From an uncultured Acidimicrobiaceae bacterium (GTDB lineage Bacteria > Actinomycetota > Acidimicrobiia > Acidimicrobiales > Microtrichaceae), in the NCBI GenBank assembly GCA_937868025.1, contig CALMLJ010000430.1, positions 1-10,870 of the forward strand: a DNA stretch of 10,870 bases. The letters run 5' to 3'. How positions within the stretch are numbered: the first letter of the stretch is position 1; each line of letters starts with the position of its first letter. The notes under the pieces were generated by a model. It was given only the letters and a program-made list of their open reading frames with translations, made no database searches and was not told where the DNA came from. Both the position numbers and the translations under genes were made by a program. Below are positions 1 through 5,849 of the stretch, in pieces.

Positions 1-684
1 GTCGCCGCACCGATGCTGCTCAAGTCGATCGAGGAGCCGCCCGCCGGCACGATCTTCATCGTGGTCGCCGACGAGGTCACCCCCGACCTCGTGACCATCG
101 CCTCGCGGTGTGTGACGTTCACCTTCCCGCACCTCAGCCGGAAGGTGATCGAGGAACGACTTCGTCTCGAAGGTGCCCCCGCCGACGTCGCCGAGGCAGC
201 AGCCGTCGGATCGGGCGGCGACCTGGGCCGCGCTCGGCTACTGGCGACCGACGAGCAGGTCGTCGACCGCCGCAACTTCTGGTTCTCGCTTCCGGAGCGT
301 CTCGACGGCACCGGCTCGGCCGCCGCCCGCCTGGCCGGCGAGGTGATTCGCCGCGTCGAGGAGGTGCTCGCACCCTTGGCGGCGATGCAGGCGGCGGAAA
401 TGGAGGAGCTCGTCGAACAGGCCGAGAAGCTGGGGCAGCGGAAGACCGCGCTGAAGGAAGTCGAGGCGCGCCACAACCGTGAGAAGCGCCGCATCCGGAT
501 GGACGAGCTGCGTGCCGGCCTCGCCGCGTTGATGGACGGGTACCGCACGGTCGCGGCGACCGAGCCGCAGACCTACCTCGACGCTGCCCGTCTGGTCGGC
601 GAACTCACCGACCACCTGCAGTTCAATCCCAACGAGGAGCTGGCGTTGCAGGCCCTCTTCGTGTCGCTCCCGCGGCGGCGGTAG
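1..684 (+). CDS. holB: DNA polymerase III subunit delta' (C-terminal part, 5' truncated by window edge)
   Basis: Clamp-loader subunit that, with DnaX and delta, opens the beta sliding clamp and places it on primed DNA. The reading frame is open from base 1 (VAPMLLKSIEEPP), so the true start and the ATPase-like N-terminus lie outside the window. The visible part begins at the 'LLKxxEEPP' segment typical of DnaX/HolB AAA+ modules. It continues to an 'ASRC' motif near residue 34 of the fragment; in this family the SRC arginine acts as the trans arginine finger on the neighbouring DnaX site. The C-terminal half carries a charged, probably coiled-coil stretch (roughly residues 120-170, rich in E, K and R, ending 'EKRRIRMDELRAGLAAL'), as I know from actinobacterial HolB proteins. 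The gene ends in TAG at 682-684, ten bases before the stop of the convergent peptidase gene. DnaX is the main alternative, but the fragment ends too soon after the AAA+ lid for DnaX. Confidence 0.9.
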   Translation, partial: VAAPMLLKSIEEPPAGTIFIVVADEVTPDLVTIASRCVTFTFPHLSRKVIEERLRLEGAPADVAEAAAVGSGGDLGRARLLATDEQVVDRRNFWFSLPERLDGTGSAAARLAGEVIRRVEEVLAPLAAMQAAEMEELVEQAEKLGQRKTALKEVEARHNREKRRIRMDELRAGLAALMDGYRTVAATEPQTYLDAARLVGELTDHLQFNPNEELALQALFVSLPRRR

Positions 685-694
685 CCGGGGTCGG

Positions 695-1810
695 TCAGAC
701 GCTGCTTTGCAGGGTGGCTGCTTCGGCGGCCTTGGTCGCAGTCGCCGCGGCAACGCAGAGATCGTGGACCAACGACAGCTTCTCGACGACGTTGGGGCGC
801 AGCACGAACGGATAGAGCCGGTCCTTGCCCATCGCCCGGTTGATCTCGTTGAGGGCATAGGTCAGGGGAACCCAGTCCTTCATCAGGACCTCGAAGGACG
901 CGTTCGCGACCGCGTGGGCCGGGTCGCTCCGAAACCGGTTCGACGTCGGGCTGTTGCGAAGGGCCGCAGGGCCCTCGATGTAGACGCCGTACGCGGCCGC
1001 CGTCTGGAGCGTGCCGCGGATGTGGAGGTAGTGGGCGAACGTCTCGGCCCAGTCCTCCCAGGGGTGGGTGGTGGCGTAGTTGCTGACGTAGTGCTCCTCC
1101 CACCCCGGCGGCGGGCCGCCGGCATAGTGCCGGTCGAGCGCAGCCTGGTAGTCGGCCGTGTCGTCACCGAACTGCTCGCGGATGCGAGCCAACACGTCGG
1201 GGTCATCCTGGGTGAAGAGCATCCAGTAGTAGTGACCGATCTCGTGGCGCAGATGGCCCAACATCGTGCGGTACGACTCGCCCATCGTCTTGCGGAGCCA
1301 CTCGCGATGGGCGTCGTCGGACTCGGCGAGATCGATCGTGATGACACCGTCGGCATGACCCGTGGTGACGTGGGTGTAGCGACTCGACAGCAGGTCGAAC
1401 GCCAGCCCGTGGGCGGGGTCGACGCTGCGGCTCACGACCGGCATCCCCAGCGAGTCGAGCTGGAAGAGCAGGCGGCGCTTGGCCGCCTCGGCAACGGTCA
1501 ACGCGTGCTGCGCCTCGACGTCGGACGCGTCGGGCAGCGTCCGGGTCAGCTCGCAGCTCCGACACCGGTCGCCGGGTTCGGTATCGGGCACGAGCCAGTT
1601 GCACATGGTCGTGGATGCGTTGACACATCGACGCCACCAGATGCCCTCGGGATCGGTGAACCGCCGGTACCGGGACGGATCGTGGTCGTCGGGTTGAAGC
1701 GTGATGACACCGCTGCCGGGGATGACCCCGAGCGGCGCGAGGCATGCCAGGCACGCCGTGTTGTCGAAGAAGACCAGCTGTCCGCAGTTGTCACAGGTGA
1801 ACGCGAGCAC
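695..1810 (-). CDS. Zinc-ribbon putative zinc metallopeptidase (COG4307 / Peptidase_Mx-like)
   Basis: Predicted 371-residue cytoplasmic protein. The N-terminus is a zinc ribbon (C6, C9, C20, C23, in 'CDNCGQLVFFDNTACLAC'), followed by a second Cys group (C62, C70, C83, C86). The core carries HEIGH at residues 189-193, the HExxH zinc-binding and catalytic motif. A downstream 'EDWAETFAHYLH' segment (252-263) is the likely source of the third metal ligand. This order matches the family annotated as putative zinc-binding metallopeptidases with an N-terminal zinc ribbon; its substrate is not known. I chose GTG at 1810 because it places the zinc ribbon at the very N-terminus as in relatives, and a TACCGT box (1821-1816) lies just upstream. 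A TTG at 1870 would add 20 residues including another CxxC ('RCGRCG'). No signal peptide is present. The gene diverges from the response regulator and converges on holB with a 10-bp gap. Confidence 0.8.
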   Translation of the reverse strand: MLAFTCDNCGQLVFFDNTACLACLAPLGVIPGSGVITLQPDDHDPSRYRRFTDPEGIWWRRCVNASTTMCNWLVPDTEPGDRCRSCELTRTLPDASDVEAQHALTVAEAAKRRLLFQLDSLGMPVVSRSVDPAHGLAFDLLSSRYTHVTTGHADGVITIDLAESDDAHREWLRKTMGESYRTMLGHLRHEIGHYYWMLFTQDDPDVLARIREQFGDDTADYQAALDRHYAGGPPPGWEEHYVSNYATTHPWEDWAETFAHYLHIRGTLQTAAAYGVYIEGPAALRNSPTSNRFRSDPAHAVANASFEVLMKDWVPLTYALNEINRAMGKDRLYPFVLRPNVVEKLSLVHDLCVAAATATKAAEAATLQSSV

Positions 1811-1909
1811 GTCCGACGGTACCCCGCATCGGCCGCATCGAACGCGCTCGGAGGGAATTCCCAGGAGCAACCCAGCGCGCCCCCAGTCTGGGCGGCGATC
1901 CTGGCGGTC

Positions 1910-2551
1910 GTGAACCGCCGTGTCCTCATCGTCGATCCCGACCCGCTCACCCGCGAGTTGCATCGGATGGCGCTCACGTTCGTCGGCCACGACGTCAGGG
2001 TCGCCGCGTCGAGCAACGACGCCGAGTTGTTGTTCGACGGGTTCGGTCCCGACGTCGTGGTGCTGACCGTCGACATCGGACCGGAGGACGCGACCCGGTT
2101 CCGGGACCGTCTCGTACGGTCGGGCGACCCCGTACGCCAGGTCGTGATCGTGGGCGATCAGGCCGATCGGCGCCGAGCTGGCGCCGCGGTCGTTCTGGCA
2201 CGACCGCTCGATCTCGACGCACTGGTTGCAGCGGTCGAGGGAGGCACGGGCGGCGAGTCGACGGTGTCGGTCGGGACACTCGAGCTCGATCGCCGTCGCG
2301 AGCGGGTTGTCGTCGCCGGACAGGAGGTGCACCTGTCGCCGACGGAGTTCCGCCTGCTGCGTCTCCTGGCGATCAACGCCGAGCGGGTCCTGTCCAAGGC
2401 CGACATCCTCGACCAGGTGTGGCGCTACGACTTCGGCGGGCGGACGAACGCCGTCGAGACGTACGTCAGCTACCTCCGCCGGAAGCTCGGCCCGCTGGGC
2501 GGGCCGAGCATCGTCACCGTGCGGGGTGCCGGGTACGTCCTTCGGGCGTAG
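1910..2551 (+). CDS. Orphan OmpR/PhoB-type response regulator with degenerate receiver domain
   Basis: 213-residue DNA-binding regulator. Residues 3-110 fold as a CheY-like receiver by pattern ('RRVLIVDPDP' at the start, 'PDVVVLT' at 47-53, 'LARPLDLDALVAAV' at 96-109). Residues 118-213 form a PhoB-type winged helix, with 'LSPTEFRLLRLL', 'ERVLSKADILDQVW', 'VETYVSYLRRKLG' and the closing 'TVRGAGYVL'. The receiver lacks key residues. The phospho-acceptor Asp position is Thr53, the conserved Lys before Pro is Arg98, and the Ser/Thr switch position appears to be Gly82; the acidic pair at the start is D9/D11 around a proline. It therefore probably does not work by ordinary Asp phosphorylation. No histidine kinase is adjacent. 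The GTG at 1910 is the only good start before the first beta strand. No clear Shine-Dalgarno is present, and a weak GATCCT box at 1897-1902 would give a leaderless transcript. Confidence 0.88.
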   Translation: MNRRVLIVDPDPLTRELHRMALTFVGHDVRVAASSNDAELLFDGFGPDVVVLTVDIGPEDATRFRDRLVRSGDPVRQVVIVGDQADRRRAGAAVVLARPLDLDALVAAVEGGTGGESTVSVGTLELDRRRERVVVAGQEVHLSPTEFRLLRLLAINAERVLSKADILDQVWRYDFGGRTNAVETYVSYLRRKLGPLGGPSIVTVRGAGYVLRA

Positions 2552-2557
2552 CGCCCG
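2543..2557. terminator. Small GC hairpin over the response-regulator stop codon
   Basis: CGGGCG (2543-2548) and CGCCCG (2552-2557) are perfect inverted repeats around the TAG stop. They lie between convergent genes separated by only 8 bp. There is no T-run, so a role as a bidirectional, T-less terminator is inference. Confidence 0.3.
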
Positions 2558-2559
2558 GC

Positions 2560-3195
2560 TCAGGCGGCCAGGTCGGCGAGTTGACCGGTCGAGAGCGACG
2601 CCAACAACTGCTCGGCGGTGAACGCCTGGTACGCCCGTTGTGCACCGGCGGTGGCACTGGCGCCCGTTGTGGACGTGTTGTCGTCCTCGATCGACGTGCC
2701 GGGCGGGGGACCGTGGTGCCCTCGGGTGTGACCCGCGCCGGTGTCGACTCCACGGAGCCCACTGGCGGTCAGGTCGGAATCGGCCCCACCAGCGGCGCCA
2801 CCGGTCGGTGGGGGCGGCTGCGTGCCGTCGATCAGGTGCGTGGCGAACTCGGTGATCTGGTCGGCGCTGAGCTGTCGTCCGTGCTTGGCGGCACCGGCGG
2901 CGAGCCCGTCGGTCACTGCGGCAAGGAGGTCGTCCTTCGACACGCCCTTCGACGTGGCCAGGTCTTCGAGGGTCGAACCGCCGGCGAGCGCGTCTCGGAC
3001 GTCGGACTCGCTCATGTCGAGCGCCTTGGCGGCGGATTCGATTGCCTCGGGTGGGGGCCCGGGCGGGCGGTGCCCGCCGGTACGACCCGACCGAGCTGTC
3101 TCGTCGGTGTTCGTCGAGCTCGTAGCGCTCGAACTCAGTCGTTGCAGGGTGGCCAGGTCGAGAGCGCTGGCACCGGAGGTGATCGAGCTGATCAT
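2560..3195 (-). CDS. Unrecognised small helical protein with Pro/Gly/His linkers
   Basis: 211 residues; I do not recognise a named family. The N-terminus (1-32) is Ser/Thr-rich with no signal peptide or membrane segment. A linker (about 36-49) contains 'GHRPPGPPP'. Residues 50-124 are the only well-conserved-looking part: a short helical module with 'ALDMSESDVRDALAGG', 'TLEDLATSKGVSKDDLLAAV' and 'QLSADQITEFATHL'. This resembles the small 'GVSxxxLxxAL' helical repeats common in actinobacterial secreted or hypothetical proteins. A second low-complexity linker (125-185) again has a His/Pro/Gly cluster ('GHHGPPPG'). The C-terminus (186-211) is a final helix pair ('AFTAEQLLASLSTGQLADL'). The ATG at 3195 is supported by an AGGAGT ribosome-binding site 8 bp upstream; the open frame extends to 3297 but lacks such support. 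The gene is divergent from the lipoprotein. Function is unknown, and a scaffold or regulatory role would be a guess. Confidence 0.75.
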   Translation of the reverse strand: MISSITSGASALDLATLQRLSSSATSSTNTDETARSGRTGGHRPPGPPPEAIESAAKALDMSESDVRDALAGGSTLEDLATSKGVSKDDLLAAVTDGLAAGAAKHGRQLSADQITEFATHLIDGTQPPPPTGGAAGGADSDLTASGLRGVDTGAGHTRGHHGPPPGTSIEDDNTSTTGASATAGAQRAYQAFTAEQLLASLSTGQLADLAA

Positions 3196-3203
3196 GGGAT
3201 GTG

Positions 3204-3209
3204 GACTCC
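3204..3209 (-). promoter_or_regulatory. Shine-Dalgarno AGGAGT deciding the start of the 2560-3195 gene
   Basis: Reading the minus strand, AGGAGT precedes the ATG at 3195 by 8 bases. This selects that codon over the upstream in-frame ATG at 3297. It also contrasts with neighbouring genes, which lack a ribosome-binding site and appear leaderless. Confidence 0.65.
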
Positions 3210-3292
3210 TGGAGGGGGAAGCGTCGGGCTGGCCCACCGACTGGTTCGTTGTCAGGACATGGATCGGCCGGGACGCACCGGCATCCGAATGG

Positions 3293-3310
3293 TTCACAGG
3301 AATTCACAGG
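3293..3310 (+). repeat. Tandem 8-bp direct repeat TTCACAGG with 10-bp period
   Basis: TTCACAGG occurs at 3293-3300 and again at 3303-3310, separated by AA, so both copies face the same side of the helix. The pair lies in the divergent intergenic region (3196-3332), just upstream of the lipoprotein -10 box. It has the form of a tandem activator or regulator site. No regulator can be assigned from sequence. Confidence 0.45.
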
Positions 3311-3319
3311 TTGCGTCGT

Positions 3320-3325
3320 TACCCT
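3320..3325 (+). promoter_or_regulatory. Candidate -10 box TACCCT of the lipoprotein gene
   Basis: TACCCT fits the actinobacterial TANNNT -10 pattern. Its last base lies 8 bp before the ATG at 3333, which places the predicted +1 at about 3332 and implies an essentially leaderless mRNA. No Shine-Dalgarno is visible. A good -35 is not seen at 17 bp; the tandem repeat occupies that area. Confidence 0.45.
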
Positions 3326-3332
3326 GGATGCC

Positions 3333-4592
3333 ATGCGCGTCCGCTTCATCCCCGTCCTCGCTGCGTCCCTCCTGCTCACCGCGTGTGGCGGTGGTGACGA
3401 CGGAGCCATCACGATCGGATCGTCGAAAGCGCCCGGTGGTGCCGCGACGTTCGACGCCGACCAGTGCGCCGTCTTCGAGTCCGAGGACGGGCCGGACGAC
3501 AAGTTCGTCGAGTCGATGCCGGACCGGTACCGGGACGCGGCGACGGCCATCGCCGAGTTCGGCACGTCGATGGACGCGATGGGCGACAACGACGAGGGCT
3601 CCATCGACGGTCTCGTCGCGTCGCTCACGAAGGACGGTGTCGCGGAGCAGCTCCGCGAGTTCGCCGCCGACATCGAGGAGCAGTGCGGATCGAGTGAGGG
3701 GTCGGCGGTGATCGGCGGGATCGCGACCGCGTCGGAGATGGCGTCGGCACCGAAGGATGCCGACTACTGCGACGGCATCGAGGCGGGATTCTCGACCGAC
3801 GACGGGGGCGCCGAGGAGATCGCGGCACTCGCCGACATCGCTCCGGAGTCACATCGCGAGCCCCTCGCAGCCTTGGCGGCGGTGGACCCCGAGTCGATGG
3901 ACAGTGCCGATCAGGACGCCCTGTTCGGCCCGTTGTTCGGCCTCGGGATCTACGCCGAGGACCAGTGCGGTATCGAAGGTGCGCTCGCCCAGATGCTCCT
4001 GGGCGCCATGTTCCTCGGTGCCGGCGACGGTATGACGACGACCACGCTCGCCGAGGGAGTGGACCCGGCCCAGTACCCCGACATCACTGCCGATGCGGCC
4101 AACGCTGCGCTTCCTGCGGGGAGTGGCATCGCGTTCCAGGTCGTCAGCGCCGACCTCGACGACGACAGCGAATACCTCGCGTCGATGGTCGTGCCCGAAG
4201 GTTGGACGAGCGACACCGGGTTCAACGTCGAGTTCTCGCCGCCCGCCGATTCGGGCATCAGCATCTTCACGTCGATCGAGGCGGGGGCCGGTTGCGACGG
4301 CACGTGCGAGGCAACCGATTGGGACGAGCGCCTCCGTGGCGAGTCCGGATTCCTGACCCAGTTCTTCTCCTCCCATCCGGGAGCGGCCGAGGCGCCGATC
4401 GCCGGATCGGAGGGCGTCATCGTCACGAACTCGACCGAGGACGAGGCGGTGGCCTTGGTGCTGCGGTGGGACGACGGTGCCGACAAGTACTTCAGCTGCG
4501 AGGTGTCACTCGAGCCCGAGCAGGCCGATCTCCTCCCGGCGTTCGTCGCCGCCTGCGAGTCGTCGCGCCCGGCCTGGTTCGCCGTCGCCTGA
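3333..4592 (+). CDS. Secreted lipoprotein with internal duplication, function unknown
   Basis: 419-residue predicted lipoprotein. Residues 1-18 form a short signal peptide ending in the lipobox LTAC, with Cys18 as the lipidated residue, so the protein should be anchored to the outer face of the membrane. The mature part is strongly acidic. Residues about 41-119 and 142-213 look like two copies of one helical domain: each opens with 'DADxC' (C45, C146) and closes with 'E(E/D)QCG' (C118, C212). A linker with TTTT (235-238) leads to a C-terminal domain (about 250-419) with 'MVVPEGW' and 'FNVEFSPP', which recalls PsbP/LpqN-like beta folds in lipoproteins. Cys321/325 and Cys389/408 complete eight cysteines, enough for four disulfides. 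ATG at 3333 is chosen because the signal peptide begins there. The gene converges on the P450 gene with an 8-bp gap. No catalytic motif is seen; binding or envelope maintenance is only a guess. Confidence 0.85.
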   Translation: MRVRFIPVLAASLLLTACGGGDDGAITIGSSKAPGGAATFDADQCAVFESEDGPDDKFVESMPDRYRDAATAIAEFGTSMDAMGDNDEGSIDGLVASLTKDGVAEQLREFAADIEEQCGSSEGSAVIGGIATASEMASAPKDADYCDGIEAGFSTDDGGAEEIAALADIAPESHREPLAALAAVDPESMDSADQDALFGPLFGLGIYAEDQCGIEGALAQMLLGAMFLGAGDGMTTTTLAEGVDPAQYPDITADAANAALPAGSGIAFQVVSADLDDDSEYLASMVVPEGWTSDTGFNVEFSPPADSGISIFTSIEAGAGCDGTCEATDWDERLRGESGFLTQFFSSHPGAAEAPIAGSEGVIVTNSTEDEAVALVLRWDDGADKYFSCEVSLEPEQADLLPAFVAACESSRPAWFAVA

Positions 4593-4607
4593 CCCGCCGT
4601 TCAGGCG
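4586..4607. terminator. Inverted repeat spanning both stop codons of convergent genes
   Basis: CGCCTGA (4586-4592) and TCAGGCG (4601-4607) are perfect 7-bp inverted repeats with an 8-base loop. Each arm contains the stop codon of one convergent gene (lipoprotein TGA, P450 TGA). A T-run is missing, so bidirectional termination is inferred from position and symmetry. Confidence 0.4.
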
Positions 4608-5800
4608 AGGAGGGCCAGGCGTCGCGGACCGCGGACCTGGCCGACCGACCACGTCACGGCCGACGGGTCTGCGAGACGGAACTCGGGTACGCGGGCGAGC
4701 AGACGTTCGCCGGCGATCCGCACCTCGAGGCGCGCCAGGTGTGAACCGAGGCAGCGGTGGATGCCGACGCCGAACGCGAGATGACGGTTGGGCTGCCGGT
4801 CGAGGCGGATCGCGTCGGGGTCGTCGAACGCTTCAGGATCCCGGTTGGCCGCCGGGAACGGGAGCAGCACCGGGTCGCCCTGGTGCATGGGACACCCACC
4901 CAACGTGACGTCCTCGACCACTTCACGGGCCATCGTCACCGGGGCGTAGGCCCGGAGGAACTCCTCCAGCGCGTCGGACCACAGCGCGGGGTCGTCGCGG
5001 AGCTGACGTTGTTCTTCGGGGTGCTGGGCCAGGTGCCAGATCGTCGATCCGATCGCGCTCCACGTGGTGTCGATCCCGGCGATCAGCAAGAGGAGGCATC
5101 CCCCGAACACCTCGTTGTCGGTCAGGGGGCGCCCGTCGAGTTCGGCGCTGATCAGGAAGCTGATGAGGTCGTCGCCGGGTGCCGTGCGACGCTCGGCGAT
5201 CTGGGCCTCGAAGTACAGGTAGAACTCGGTGAGCGCGCCGATCGCAACATCCAGATCGGTCGGCGCGAGCTCCAGCATCTCGTGCACCCACTTCCGGAAC
5301 AGCTCGCCGTCCGCGTCGGGCACACCGAGCATGCGGGCGATCACGTGCACCGGGATGTGCTGCGCGTACTGCTGCGCCGCGTCGAAGGAGATCGAGCCGC
5401 CCTCGCCGGCGAAGTCGTCGATGAGTGCGTCGCAGAGGTCGGTGACGATCGGGCCCATCGCCTCGATGCGCCGCGGCGAGAAGAACGGGAGAAGGAGCTG
5501 GCGGAACGCGGTGTGGTACGGCGGATCCGACGAGATCGGTGGCACCACGAAGCCGAAGTCGCTCATCGAACCGAACTGTGCGACCAGCGGGCTGCGCGAC
5601 GAGAAGTGTGTGGTGTCGCGGGCGATGGCTTCGATGTCGGCGTGTCGCGTCGGTACCCACATGCCGCGGAAGCGCTCGGACCGGGCGATCGGGCAGTCGG
5701 TGCGCAACGCCGACCAGACGGTGAACGGATCGGCGGCGTAGGCGGGGTCGTAGTGATCGAATCGGGTGTGCCAGTCCGTCGATGCGGGATCCTTGACCAT
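4601..5800 (-). CDS. Cytochrome P450 (soluble, bacterial class I type)
   Basis: 399-residue heme monooxygenase of normal bacterial length. It inserts one atom of O2 into an organic substrate and uses electrons from a ferredoxin and reductase, neither of which is encoded here. All diagnostic motifs are intact: the C-helix segment 'DPPYHTAFR' with H96 and R100; the I-helix oxygen-activation motif AGIDTT at 241-246; ExxR at 280-283 (EFLR); and the heme loop FGVGIHRCLG at 343-352 with Cys350 as thiolate ligand. There is no membrane anchor. The start codon is ATG at 5800. It is preceded by a strong promoter but no Shine-Dalgarno, and the predicted transcript starts at the ATG itself. A TTGACC-N3-GGTCAA palindrome overlaps the start codon, so control by the divergent TetR protein is likely. 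The subfamily and substrate cannot be named; steroid, terpenoid, fatty acid or xenobiotic substrates are all possible. Confidence 0.95.
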   Translation of the reverse strand: MVKDPASTDWHTRFDHYDPAYAADPFTVWSALRTDCPIARSERFRGMWVPTRHADIEAIARDTTHFSSRSPLVAQFGSMSDFGFVVPPISSDPPYHTAFRQLLLPFFSPRRIEAMGPIVTDLCDALIDDFAGEGGSISFDAAQQYAQHIPVHVIARMLGVPDADGELFRKWVHEMLELAPTDLDVAIGALTEFYLYFEAQIAERRTAPGDDLISFLISAELDGRPLTDNEVFGGCLLLLIAGIDTTWSAIGSTIWHLAQHPEEQRQLRDDPALWSDALEEFLRAYAPVTMAREVVEDVTLGGCPMHQGDPVLLPFPAANRDPEAFDDPDAIRLDRQPNRHLAFGVGIHRCLGSHLARLEVRIAGERLLARVPEFRLADPSAVTWSVGQVRGPRRLALLA

Positions 5801-5807
5801 TGGTCAA
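5793..5807. promoter_or_regulatory. Palindromic operator 1, over the P450 start codon
   Basis: TTGACC-ATT-GGTCAA is a perfect 6-bp inverted repeat with a 3-bp centre. It covers codons 1-3 of the P450 gene, the predicted +1 and the end of the -10 box. It differs from operator 2 only in one base of the centre. TetR family proteins typically bind such palindromes next to their own gene; the binding protein is inferred to be the one at 5850-6461. Confidence 0.75.
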
Positions 5808-5835
5808 ACGTAGAACCCGATTGACCAGTGGTCAA
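5807..5835 (-). promoter_or_regulatory. P450 promoter, TTGACC-17 bp-TACGTT
   Basis: On the minus strand the -35 box TTGACC lies at 5835-5830 and the -10 box TACGTT at 5812-5807, with the optimal 17-bp spacer. Counting seven bases from the end of the -10 gives +1 at 5800, the A of the P450 ATG, so the mRNA would be leaderless. The -35 box is the right half of operator 2 and the initiation region is operator 1, so a bound repressor would block this promoter at both ends. Confidence 0.7.
5821..5835. promoter_or_regulatory. Palindromic operator 2, upstream of the TetR gene
   Basis: TTGACC-AGT-GGTCAA is a perfect inverted repeat whose centre is 28 bp from that of operator 1. It contains the P450 -35 box on one strand and ends 2 bp before the TACTGT -10 box of the TetR gene on the other. 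One occupied site could therefore repress both directions, including autoregulation. Confidence 0.75.
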
Positions 5836-5836
5836 G

Positions 5837-5842
5837 TACTGT
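5837..5842 (+). promoter_or_regulatory. Candidate -10 box TACTGT of the TetR gene
   Basis: TACTGT fits TANNNT and predicts +1 near 5849, one base before the GTG at 5850. This suggests a leaderless transcript and favours that GTG over the in-frame GTG at 5841, which lies inside the -10 box. The -35 position is poor, as expected for a regulator kept at low level. Confidence 0.5.
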
Positions 5843-5849
5843 GGCGCCC

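Noticed and set aside
695..3673. A 992-codon open frame on the minus strand running through the peptidase, the response regulator and beyond
   Set aside because: Only its last 370 or so codons encode a recognisable protein. The upstream part is Arg/Pro-rich low-complexity sequence antisense to the response-regulator gene and to other real genes, a usual by-product of high GC.
4757..5824. Long plus-strand open frame antisense to the P450 gene
   Set aside because: The minus-strand frame has every P450 motif. The antisense product has no recognisable domain and a biased composition.
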